A stretch of 64,000 bases of DNA, taken from assembly GCF_964340395.1 (NCBI RefSeq), contig NC_135552.1, positions 20,652,181 through 20,716,180 on the forward strand, in the 5' to 3' direction. Made by a program: the position numbers and the translations under genes. Below are positions 11,001 through 20,165 of the stretch, in pieces. Position 1 is the first letter of the stretch. Every line of letters begins with the position of its first letter. The stretch comes from Glandiceps talaboti. Taxonomy: Eukaryota; Hemichordata; Enteropneusta; Spengelidae. The notes beneath the pieces were generated by a model, which was not told where the DNA came from, made no database searches, and saw only the letters and a program-made list of their open reading frames with translations.

Positions 11001-12411
11001 AAACTTCAGGAGAAGTCATTTACCAAGTGCACGTCCGGAAAATATCTTTCAGCTTTGCCACAACAAAATACACTTCCAGATAATATGTAATTTATAGCAT
11101 TTCAATTCTGGTATTTTATTACCATATTCAAGTATTGTAAGATTTTAAATTATGTCTATGGTTTGATATGTTATGTCTTATTTTCAATTTTTTTCACCTT
11201 TGGAGTTGTCTCTCCAATCAGTAGCAATCAAGGTGATAATTGTCTTTCTCCCGAAACAAGATGGATGGTGTCTGGCTAAGTACTTCCTCGACTGTCGACA
11301 GTCGTTCGCGCTTTTTACCCCTACGTTTTATGTGCTCCGATCTGGCGCAATACTACTATAATCGCATTCTGTACATTTCCTAACTGTAGCTATTATGCAG
11401 ACAAATTGCGAGAGATAGTATCAAGATGAATGAATAAGTTCTATCTAAACTCGACCTGAAATATTTGGCTATCATTATATATGGTTTAATTTATCCTTGT
11501 CAAGAATTGAAAATTGAAATTCTACCTACCTACCTACCCAATATGATGGGTTAGGTTGCCCGTTGACCAGCTTTTTTATTTTTTCTAGCCTTACATATGA
11601 TATTTAATTGCGTATGCTTACGTATATATTATGTTAATTATATGCACATTTATGTAAATTAGTCAGTTTTCTAAATTTCAAATGCATTGATTGCACCAAG
11701 ACAACGTTCTGCCTCCCCCTGGTAATTTGGTCAGGCTACGGCCCTGAAGTCTGTGACAAGGACAGACATATTTCAGTTAAGCTTTAGAAATAAAGAAAGC
11801 GTAGTTTAATCTGAGTGGTAAATCTGACAAGGAAAAGGTCTGACTAAGATTACTCCAGAAATAACTTTCACCAAGCTTAAATATTCGAGTCTTTCGAGTT
11901 CTTTCCCCAGAACGGTTCAATATAAAACCTGTGTACCGATAACAGTCTGGACTTGAATATACATCTAAATGCAGGGTCCAGGGAGATTGCTGCAGATACG
12001 GACCATTTGCAGGTGAGTCCGTTGAACGACACTGAACAATTGTATCATGAAAAAAATACTAATTTGATATTGCACTATATTTAGATATCAAATACGAAGG
12101 TTTTTTTTAAATAAAGGGACGTCATTCATGAACAGTCGTTGACAAAAGTTACTGTTTAAACACTTTTATAGACTGTTACAATGACGTCATAACTAGTAAC
12201 TCTTCCAAAATTTGGCATTTAGTGATCCCCAAAGTCAGTTTGATCAGCAATAACACTGTCCTAAATGTAATTTTGAGAATGTGCATCAGGCGCCAACTTA
12301 TCTTACCACAAGTAGGCGACTGGTTTCCGCTTCACTCCGATTGTTGTATTCCTCTGCATCTTTTACAGAATTTTTAAACCAGGGCCAACAGATTAACGAT
12401 TTTTCCGTCAT
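1872..12411 (-). CDS. Repeated-exon gene with A/B/C helical repeats (5' part, continues off left edge)
   Basis: Ten coding exons on the minus strand join in frame: 12,411-12,307 (start), 9,020-8,895 (A), 8,499-8,374 (B), 6,380-6,231 (C), 5,773-5,648 (A), 5,271-5,128 (B), 4,296-4,147 (C), 3,664-3,536 (A), 2,507-2,382 (A) and 2,006-1,872 (B). All have AG acceptors and GT donors, all are phase 0 and none has a stop, giving 439 residues so far. Each repeat opens with a Leu/Ile/Val-Cys or Leu-Tyr pair followed by AlaLeuLys-like helix text, and looks mainly alpha-helical. The order is ABC ABC A AB, which shows segmental exon duplication followed by losses. The repeat resembles exon 2 of the TRPM-like gene at 46,491-46,613. 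I do not recognise a named domain; CARD-like similarity is superficial. The 3' end, and whether a channel follows, lie outside the window. Confidence 0.75.
2382..2507 (-). CDS. Repeated-exon gene, A-type exon 4
   Basis: Exon of 126 bases with acceptor TTATTTTAG and donor GTAAGTATAA. It encodes 42 residues beginning RLCTALKETNLLTKAEEKVL and ending VCALLPFV. Confidence 0.8.
3536..3664 (-). CDS. Repeated-exon gene, A-type exon 3 (B and C partners lost)
   Basis: Exon of 129 bases, one codon longer than the other A exons, with acceptor CTTATTTTAG and donor GTAAGCATAA. It encodes 43 residues ending KFANLPLV. The intron below it (about 2,520-3,530) fuses B-C intron sequence to A-B intron sequence at about 3,366, so its B exon has been deleted. 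Confidence 0.78.
4147..4296 (-). CDS. Repeated-exon gene, C-type exon 2
   Basis: Exon of 150 bases with acceptor CTATTCTAG and donor GTAAGTATAC. It encodes 50 residues beginning KLYGDVKEKLVTSEKVKLSF and containing DFLDAIEQYLIAAKL. It aligns to the C exon at 6,231-6,380 without gaps. Confidence 0.82.
4925..5095. repeat. Short tandem repeat of about 45 bases beside a B exon
   Basis: Three to four imperfect copies of a unit containing GATACAATGTAACAATGT and TTTTTACGAATCAGAC. Shorter runs of the same unit occur beside the other B exons, at about 1,750-1,850 and 8,290-8,340. It was duplicated with the exon sets. Confidence 0.7.
5128..5271 (-). CDS. Repeated-exon gene, B-type exon 2
   Basis: Exon of 144 bases with acceptor TTACCTAAG and donor GTAAATACAA. 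It encodes 48 residues beginning QVCADLKKNKDLPPEDKVTE, with an acidic segment (EDTEESFEDTN) before QEHIK. It is the longest B unit. Confidence 0.82.
5648..5773 (-). CDS. Repeated-exon gene, A-type exon 2
   Basis: Exon of 126 bases with acceptor ATGTTAG and donor GTAAGCATAA. It encodes 42 residues beginning GLCTALKQMNLLTKPEDKVL and ending FVKLPFV. Confidence 0.8.
6231..6380 (-). CDS. Repeated-exon gene, C-type exon 1
   Basis: Exon of 150 bases with acceptor TGTTTCTAG and donor GTAAGTGTAC. It encodes 50 residues beginning KLYGETKEKLVTSEKVKRLL and containing NFLDAIEQFLIDVRL, a strongly amphipathic second helix. Confidence 0.8.
6545..7145. other. Insertion of about 600 bases in one B-C intron
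   Basis: The matching intron of the second set (about 4,440-4,460) runs straight from CAATGCAATT into GGGGTGTGGTCGATATAAGG. In the first set, about 600 bases separate these two flanks. The insert contains two related stretches (TTTAATGTAAAAGGGTA and TGAATGTAAAAGAGTA). I see no ORF or clear terminal repeats; it is probably a non-autonomous element. Confidence 0.5.
8374..8499 (-). CDS. Repeated-exon gene, B-type exon 1
   Basis: Exon of 126 bases with acceptor TTGCCTAAG and donor GTAAATACAA. It encodes 42 residues beginning QICAALKKKKDLPSEDKVSD and ending LQEHIK. It is shorter than the other B exons because it lacks the acidic insert seen at 5,128-5,271. Confidence 0.78.
8895..9020 (-). CDS. 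Repeated-exon gene, A-type exon 1
   Basis: Exon of 126 bases, acceptor TTTATTTTAG and donor GTAAGTATAA. It encodes 42 residues beginning RLCTALKETNLLTKAEENVL and ending FAKLPFV. It is the A unit of the first complete ABC set. Confidence 0.8.
9021..12306. other. Long first intron of the repeated-exon gene, no convincing gene
   Basis: This stretch holds a polyG run at about 9,679-9,690, a (CCTA)n patch at about 11,525-11,538, and at about 10,990-11,060 a fragment like the interior of the elements at 30.4 and 45.1 kb (the text CCAAATTAAAC followed by CAGGAG). Otherwise I see nothing with coding character. Confidence 0.5.
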
Positions 12412-12489
12412 TTTCTTATACAGTGCAAATGATAATTCCCATAAGTGTGTTCAATGGCAGAAAGTCTCTCCCTCCTCGTGTTTTGTGAT
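12307..12489 (-). CDS. Repeated-exon gene, first coding exon
   Basis: The acceptor TTCTTACAG lies above 12,489 and the donor GTAAGA at 12,306-12,301. The coding part is 12,411-12,307, encoding 35 residues starting MTEKSLICWPWFKNS and ending SRLLV in phase 0. An in-frame TGA lies upstream in the same exon with no other ATG between, which fixes this Met. It is joined to the A exon at 9,020 by phase and by the absence of another candidate, so this link is an inference. Confidence 0.6.
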
Positions 12490-12904
12490 CTGTAAGAACA
12501 ATACAGTACCTTTTGAGCCATCTAACATTGTATCATTTACTTTTCCTGTTATATGCGATATAATTGTTCATTGTTCGAGAGGCCGGTAGTTCTCCACGAA
12601 TTGTGCCCCATTTATACTTTACAGACCATTGATATCATTGCGAAAAGTCGACCAAACAACGGAACGCTTCGAAAGGGGTACACAAATAAAAAATTATCCC
12701 ACTCATAAAGATTTTATTCGTTCCGATAGTGAAAATAAAACAATTGTTTTTGTACGTGATTAGATTGGGCATGAGAAGGGAGGGGGGGGCTGTAAATCAC
12801 ATCGTAACATAGCAACTAAGTTTGTTGTCTTGTTGTCACCGTGACAGACACTGGACGTTTGGCTTTTCGGGTGATCAGGTACATAGTTATCAACTTAGGG
12901 AGCC

Positions 12905-13690
12905 TTCAGTAATTACAAGGGGGTGGGGGAGAGCAGGCTTGGGCTGTTGCGTAAAATATGACCCTCCTCAATTCCGTAGTCAAAAAGTGTCCCTCCGTTA
13001 ACTTTCTTTCCCTACAACATGAACCTCCTCCTGTTAAAGTAGTTCAAAAACATCTAGGCTACAGTGCTTTAAGAAATGGAAAAGGACACATCGAGTTATT
13101 ATTAATTATTGATAAGGACTAAACCCCACCGCTGCCACCAAGTTGAAAGTTGTAAAGGCATTGGGTATTCCCACTACTACCACCATGTGAATGTGTATGA
13201 AGGCACTGCATTTAATCAATACCCTGTATTTGAAACTCGTTGCCTGAGCTGAAGGCTACGAACGCCAAAAGATTAGATTAACACACTCTTGACATTGACG
13301 GAACCGAGGTCAACATCGCCTAAACATTATCCCCGCTATCTTACCCAACTGTTTTCGATTTTCTCCTTCGAGATCCACTTCTCTCCTCACATCACAACTG
13401 ACAATTACCTGACTACACGGTTGTCAGCAGAGATTTAATTGATATGGGTTGATATTATGGCACCTATTACCCTAACCCTTACTTTAACCCAAATTGCAAC
13501 AATGGGATTTGGAACCGGTGGCAGCAATGGAATGCAAAACCGCCTAAAATATTGCAAAGTTGGACAATGCAATGGGTCAGAGTAAAATGTGACCCTCTCC
13601 TAATCCCATTTCCTAAGATATGGCCCTCCTCTAGAGCCGATTTGTAAAAAGTGACCCCACCCCTATAAATACTGAAAGATCTCTTACGCA
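12905..13690 (+). mobile_element. G-rich non-coding repeat element, copy 1
   Basis: This stretch is similar over most of its length, in the same orientation, to 35,101-35,590. Shared landmarks in order are ACAAGGGG, the phrase TAAAATATGACCCTCC or its variant, CCCACCGCTG, a CTACTACCACCA patch and a TCACATCACAACTGACAATTA-like end. No ORF is shared. It looks like a non-autonomous repeat, and further phrases of the same type (AAAATGTGACCCTC) occur at 13,580-13,660. Confidence 0.6.
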
Positions 13691-14700
13691 CAGAGTTGCA
13701 ACTGTATGGATGTCTTGTTGCGTTCTCCCCCCCCCCCCCCCGAAAATGTTGTTGAAGAATTTTTTCTTTTCTAATGTAATCTGATTGTTGTGATGAATTG
13801 CAATGGATAGTGAACAGTCAGTGGACACTGGATTATTTTCTCGTCTGTTTAGTAAACAAAACATTATGTCTTGTTGGACAATATGTAAAGGTACATTCGA
13901 TATAAACATGGCGATAGTAGAAAAGTTTGCAGACCTAGTAGACATAGTGTTGTCGTGGCACAAGAGTAACAAAAGTCAAAGTATATCTCAATCTATATCC
14001 ACCCTGCTATTAGTATACACGTTACTGGAAATAACAACACTTAATACCTGAATATATGTAAAAGTAAAAGACATTGGAAAAATAAAGAAAACAAGACTTA
14101 CTAATCTTAAAGTTTTCACAAACCAAATACCAAGGATTGGTGCAAGTTGTACAACTTGATAAGTTATCGAGTATAGATTAAAGAGACTACGACTTGAAGG
14201 AGTACCAAGTTTATACCCCAATGTACTACGCGATAGCCCAATTTACCACGTGATAGCCCAACACAGAGAACAATCTTTGGCACAACATCAAGATACGCCT
14301 TACTCCCATCAAAGTAAAAAGTAAACACAGCTGAGACCAACAAGTACATATCATACACTCTAATAAGGGACCGGACAGAATTTACGGCAGGGGGGGGGGG
14401 GGCTGGGGAGAAATTGGAGGGGCATGAAAAAAATGGGAGGCTTGAAGGGGGGGGGCATGAAAATTCTCATGGTTTGAAAGGGGGGCCGCGAAATATTTTG
14501 TCATTGAAAAAAATTAATATGTTAGAAAATTTAGCATTGCATTAGATAGCACTTGATATCGCCTTTAATATTGGATGTCTACACTTTCATTTATGTATTA
14601 AAATGGAAGTGTGTACGTTTGTACCTATTTAGTGAAGCATAAAAACACTACTCAATATTAATTTGATACACCCTGAATTACTCTTATATACTCCAAGTTG

Positions 14701-14702
<2 letters not shown>

Positions 14703-14745
<43 letters not shown>

Positions 14746-14763
14746 CACACACACACACACATA
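14703..14763. repeat. (CA)n microsatellite
   Basis: Nearly pure CA repeats with one interruption, followed by a short (CATA)n stretch. Long open frames across it are artefacts. Confidence 0.95.
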
Positions 14764-14861
14764 TGTATACATACATACATACATTTTAGCACTGTGGAAA
14801 CAGGTCCAGTGTGTAATTACCATCAAGGATAAATATGTATATATATATTATAAACCACACT

Positions 14862-14906
14862 ATTACACCTGACGATCCTTCTGGTGAAACGGTTCCGTAG
14901 TGTAAT
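14862..14906 (+). ncRNA. Hammerhead ribozyme motif, full three-stem form
   Basis: All conserved core parts are present. Stem I is ATTACAC (14,862-14,868) paired with GTGTAAT (14,900-14,906), seven perfect pairs. The core CTGACGA at 14,869-14,875 fits CUGANGA. Stem II is short (CC/GG around a TTCT loop, with a T-T flank). GAAA is at 14,886-14,889. Stem III is ACG/CGT with a GTTC loop. The predicted cleavage is after A14,899. Minimal hammerheads with tiny stem III are known from Penelope-like elements and retrozymes. The flanking (TA)n array at 14,949 fits such an insertion. Confidence 0.75.
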
Positions 14907-14947
14907 TCCACTTTGTAATATCAGACTCGTCTTCTTTCATTTGTATG

Positions 14948-14948
<1 letters not shown>

Positions 14949-15025
<77 letters not shown>
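14949..15025. repeat. (TA)n microsatellite
   Basis: About 38 uninterrupted TA units, 43 bases beyond the hammerhead motif. Confidence 0.97.
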
Positions 15026-15027
<2 letters not shown>

Positions 15028-15383
15028 TAATATACTAGCATAGGACCTGTAATTTATGTGATTAAAAAGTGACCTTTTGGTGAAAAATGTAAATACAAAA
15101 ACGTCTGGCCAGATTAATTTAGATAGGTGTTTTATTTCTTTTCTTGACACTATTCTTGAGTTTCACTCTCAGACTCACTAGAGTCTGAAGATGTGAGGCA
15201 AGGCTTGTCTTTCTTTCTATCTAAAACCAGTGAAATTAAACTATTTCCCTCCTCAGCATCATCAAATGCATCTATCTGTACTAAATATTGTAAAGCATTT
15301 AGATGTCTGCGTGGTGTTAAGTGTTTTTTCATCAGTGACTTTGCACTAAAGCAATGGAGAGGTATATGAATACTCTAGTCAAT

Positions 15384-16043
15384 ATACATGGTTGGGACCA
15401 GAGATGGTAATTCCACAACCTGTACCAGACCCGGACAGTCCAATGCACTATCTTCCAGTTCATAAGTGTCCAACTATTGACAGTGAAGGAAAGCAGAGAG
15501 AGGCAGATGACTGGCAACCCAGGTCAAATATCACAAGGAAATTCAGAAAGGGTGAATTGACAACCAAATAATAGGTGGAAGAATTTTCAAAATTATTTTA
15601 TGTTGATTGCAAACATATTGAAGCATACGTTCAACACCTGCAAAACCTAAAGAATGTTCAAGAAATGAGAATGCGTACAAGGTTAAGTCAGAAAAAGGAG
15701 AAGAAAATCAAGCCGTACCAGGACTATAATTGGCTTGACTTAGTTGTGCATGGAAAGTTAAGCTCTCTTCAGGTTGCTGAATTAGACAAGTACTTGAAAT
15801 ATCAGCAACTAATACATACATGGTAGGAAGGATGACAAGTTGAAAGCTGTTACATGTGATGTGTTAAGAAGAACTTCAAGAGAGCAACAGAAGTCAGTGA
15901 TTGAAAAGAACACAGGTGATGAAAGTGAAGAGGAACTGTGTGACAGTGAAGAAGGAGATATTGTTTTAGAAGAAATTCGTAGTGATAGTGACACCGATAC
16001 ATCAAGTACTAGTGACAGTGACAGTGAGAGTGACAGCGAATAA
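15384..16043 (+). pseudogene. Transposon ORF remnant with SAP-like segment and acidic tail, copy 1
   Basis: Adjacent frames give one degraded protein. A Pro-rich part (IPQPVPDPDSPMHYLPVHKC) is followed by ITRKFRKGELTTK, a stop, EEFSKLFYVDCKHIEAYVQH, YQDYNWLDLVVHGKL and ELDKYLKYQQLIH. After a frameshift near 15,825 it continues GRKDDKLKAVTCDVLRR and ends in an Asp/Glu/Ser-rich tail (15,915-16,043). The same order is found in the transposon at 40,466-42,561, so this is an element gene and not a host exon. The ELDKYL...KDDKLKA pattern recalls a SAP-type helix-turn-helix. The function is unknown to me. Confidence 0.65.
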
Positions 16044-16222
16044 AATGAGTCTAGCCATCAAAAAGACCAGGATGTTCCCTTATTGTTCAAACTAGATCAG
16101 GTAGACTGGCTGGATCATGGAAACTTGCCTTTATATAAATTCAAGATTATGAATAAAGGGATTGTATTGCAAAGGCTATTCATCATTGACACTGCACTTC
16201 AAGCTTAATGTGAATGGTTTAG

Positions 16223-18071
16223 AAAACTGTGAGTAATACTCATCTGATCACTGTACAGTGTATTGAATACAATTCTGAATTTGCTGTCCCCATCATGAAG
16301 ACACACATGCCTGACACTATAGGTTTAAATATGTATTATATATGTAAATTCTTTGCACTTTCATGAAGTCACAAATGTCTTACATTTACATGTGTATAAT
16401 TGGTAATGCATTTGGTGTAGGAAAGTGAAAGCTATATTTGTCAGACCTCAGTGTGCATAAAATCCTTAGTTTGCTAGCACTTCATGACATCACAAATGTC
16501 TGACATTAGATAGTTATTGTGTTATGAGTATAAATAGATATTTGAATACACTATGTAGGTGATGTGATGTCCTTAGATACTCACCACAAATGTCCCCACT
16601 ACAGTTTTTTCACAAATCACGCATGTGAATGTGTGTTTACTCTGTGTCTGTGTTTCTGTGTATGTATCAGTGAATGACAGTTAAAACCACCACATCAAAT
16701 GCCTTGGTATTAAGTAATGACTACTTATGGTGTCTAGTTGGGAAATAAACAAGATTATACCACATGTGTATGATTACATGTATAGTCAAAATGTTTTATT
16801 TTTTTGTTTGTTTTCTAAAAAACTTCCTCTACAACTACTAAGTTGTTTGGGCTGAAATAGTAACATAATACTAGTACCAAAAGAAATATTACAGTTGTGC
16901 TACAGTAACAAAAAAAATTGTACTCTTTTTAGTTATTGTAAGGGGCAGGATATTGTGCACTTTTTTTCTCTTTTTTTTTTGGGGGGGGGGGGCATGAAAT
17001 GTTTATACTTTTGAAAGGGGGGCTGTGAAATTTTGGTCACAGTGGATGGGGGCCAGGAAAAAAACCAACTCAGAGATAATTTCTCCCCAGGCCCACCCCC
17101 TGCCGTAAATTCTGTCCGGTCCCTTACAAAACTGTGAGTAATACTCATCTGATCACTTTACAGTGTATTGAATACAATTCTGTATTTGCTGTCCCCATCA
17201 TGAAGACACAAATGCCTGACACTATAGGTTTAAATATGTATGGTTTTGGAACTGAAAGCATATTGATTACATCTAAGTATTCCACAACATTCTGAATTTC
17301 TTTGCACTTTCATGAAGTCACAAATGTCTTACATTTACATGTGTATTGGTAATGCATTTGGTGTAGGAAAGTGAAAGCTATATTTGTCAGACCTCAGTGT
17401 GCATAAAATCCTTAGTTTGCTAGCACTTCATGACATCACAAATGTCTGACATTAGATAGTTATTGTGTTATGAGTATAAATAGATATTTGAATACACTAT
17501 GTAGGTGATGTGATGTCCTTAGATACTCCCCACAAATGTCCCCACTACAGTTTTTTACAAATCACGCATGTGAATGTGTGTTTACCCTGTGTCTGTGTTT
17601 CTGTGTATGTATCAGTGAATGACAGTTAAAACCACCACATCAAATGCCTTGGTATTAAGTGATGACTACTTATGGTGTCTAGTTGGGAAATAAACAAGAT
17701 TATACCACATGTGTATGATTACATGTATAGTCAAAATGTTTTATTTTGTTTTGTTTTCTAAAAAACTTCCTCTACAACTACTAAGTTGTTTGGGCTGAAA
17801 TAGTAACATAATAGTAGTACCAAAAGAAATATTACAGTTGTGCTACAGAAACAAAACAAAAATTGTACTCTTTTTAGTTGTTGTAGGGGGCAGGATATTG
17901 TGCACTTTTTTCTCTCTTTTTTTTTGGGGGGGGGCATGAAATTTTTATACTTTTGAAAGGGGGGGGGGCTGTGAAATTTTGGTCACAGTGGATGGGGGGG
18001 CCAGGAAAAAAACCAAGTCAGAGATAATTTCTCCCCAGGCCCACCCCCTGCCGTAAATTCTGTCCGGTCCC
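16223..18071. repeat. Tandem duplication of the transposon right end (about 0.9 kb)
   Basis: 16,223-17,126 and 17,127-18,071 are near-identical copies, each ending in an intact inverted terminal repeat (17,121-17,123 and 18,069-18,071). The first copy is followed by TTA and the second by TAA. The element therefore has one left end and two possible right ends. Confidence 0.85.
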
Positions 18072-18891
18072 TAAATAGTATGAACAAAGAAGTCTTGTTT
18101 AAAAAAATACCCACGAGCTTCCTTCTAACACCAAGATAGACAATGAGAGTTTATAAAAAATTACCATCCAGGGATGAGGCAGGTCAAATAATGGTAGAAA
18201 TGTCTCACAGCATAACACTAAACATGAAAACTTTAACATCTTTCGTGAGATATATTACTGTTTCCCTACATCAAATACATGTACAATGTAAAGTATACAA
18301 AGGTTTTAATGTAAAGTAGTATTCTGACACGTGACATGCAACGTGTGACAACACTTACAAGATACACTGTACAAACGACCAAAATACACAATTAAAAATC
18401 TGGTTAAAGTTCAATGAATAAGTCAAATCAAATCAAATGTAGAAAATTAAAGCTATGGAGATGCGTGCAGTGAAAACAAAAACACAAAAACAAAACTAAT
18501 GCAATGTTAATCTAGCGTTCAGCTTTGGGGTTTAGGTCGATGGAAGCTTGTACAAAAATTGACTTGGTTCCCATCTAATTTTGGGACACGAAATCGTCTC
18601 TCTGATTATGACGTGACATGTAACACCTTTTACAGTAATCATACAAAAGCAACGAAGCTGGTTGACTTGTATCGTACGTCTTTTTTCTCTGTAAACCGTA
18701 ACTGGTTCTTCGTTACCAATTCTAGCATTAATAAGTTGACGTATTACAACTGCTATTACAACTTGATAATGATTTACACGTAACAGTTACTGCATAGTAC
18801 AACATAATATTATATCAGATACATTTATTGAAGGTCCGACAATAGTGTAGATTGCGTTCATATATTTATGGACAACCCATGACTTTGGCTT

Positions 18892-19055
18892 TTGGCATCC
18901 TACGACACAGACACCTTTCCGTCAATACAGTGTTATTGTCTACCTCTGTTGGTTGCTAGGGCCGTTACTTTGGGTGTTGTCATCCTACGACACAGACACC
19001 TTTCCGTCAAAACAGTGTTATTGTCTAACTATGTTGGTTGCTAGGGCCGTTGCTA
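18892..19055. repeat. Tandem duplication of about 85 bases
   Basis: Two copies of a unit containing CATCCTACGACACAGACACC and GGTTGCTAGGGCCGTT. The matching place in block copy 2 (about 50,020-50,105) has a single unit, so this doubling happened after the block duplication. Confidence 0.85.
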
Positions 19056-19277
19056 TAAATTGAACAAAGCAACATTGTATTGGTACTTGAAAAAGAGGAA
19101 CAATATTGAAAAAAATATAAATGATTTATAGTTCCTCTTAAACACTCAGATAAGCATAATTGTTTTGTCTGTCTTTTATCTCACTAAAACGTGCCCTTAT
19201 TGGTTTCAATAGATTTGACCTGTGATAACATAAAATAACGAATCCATTATACACCGCACTGTATATACTTGATAATG

Positions 19278-19457
<180 letters not shown>

Positions 19458-19849
19458 GATATACAACAATAACTTTCGGCAATTATATTGCCCATCCAGC
19501 TAGACACTGATATAAAACTCAGTGTAACCTCGAATTGAACGTTTAGAATGTGAACATTGATGGGTTTCGTTGTCACTCGATTGAAGGGTTTCGAGAAACC
19601 TTCAAAGGCATTGTTATTGAATTAAATATAACGTACAATGTGTATCCTTTGCAAAGTGTAAATTATTTCTCACTGTTGCTTACAACGGCGACGGAAAATG
19701 TGCATCCATTTCCATTAGAGTATTAACAGTTTGCATCACAGGCAGAACATTTGGTTTTTATATGATATACCTGACGCTCTGTCGAAATAGACACAACAAG
19801 TACGTGTACAACTCTTTATACACAACTGAAAAATTAGTCTTGTCACAAG

Positions 19850-20165
19850 AGGGTTGCCGAACAAAAGCCGAATGAGGAGATCCTTCGGGTATTGTTCGGC
19901 AACATCGGACTAAACGCCCTCGATTGCATAATACCGTTATTGCAAAATGACCTTCGGTCGCTTGTAATATCAGAAGAAAGCCCGAAGATCTAGCTAGCAG
20001 CTAGTCTTGCTGCTAGACGTTCGGGCTTTCTTTCGATACTATAAGCGAACGAAGTTCGCAGTGAGGGCTTGCCCGAACATCCTCGATAGTGATGTTCGGG
20101 CGTGTGTCGTATTCTATCGGAAGAACATCCGAGGTCTAGCAGATAGACTAGCTAGCAGCTAGACA
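19850..20165. repeat. Cluster of nested hairpins
   Basis: Three arm pairs occur within 260 bases: GTTGCCGAACA with TGTTCGGCAAC (19,854-19,903), GAAAGCCCGAA with TTCGGGCTTTC (19,977-20,030), and GCCCGAACATC with GATGTTCGGGC (20,071-20,101). CTAGCAGCTAG motifs recur between them. Block copy 2 (51,414-51,590) keeps the first hairpin but lacks most of the rest. Confidence 0.75.

Larger units (their letters stand above)
14367..18071 (+). mobile_element. Inverted-repeat DNA transposon with polyG ends, TAA target duplication
   Basis: The left end reads GGGACCGGACAGAATTTACG, then GCAG and a G-run. The right end is its complement, finishing at 18,071. TAA flanks both sides (14,364-14,366 and 18,072-18,074), and block copy 2 at about 49,600 lacks the element, which shows it inserted there. 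A TWA three-base target duplication with GGG ends is the habit of PIF/Harbinger transposons, but I see no DDE transposase. The interior carries the remnant ORF at 15,384-16,043, nested microsatellites, a hammerhead ribozyme, and a duplicated right end. Confidence 0.8.

Noticed and set aside
11935-12012. Possible plus-strand exon with TATA-like AATATAAAAC at 11,919 and donor GTGAGT at 12,013
   Set aside because: Splice-like sites fit by chance at this length. No partner exon was found and two frames are equally plausible.
12281-12589. 102-residue plus-strand frame
   Set aside because: It is the complement of the first exon of the repeated-exon gene and has no family signature.
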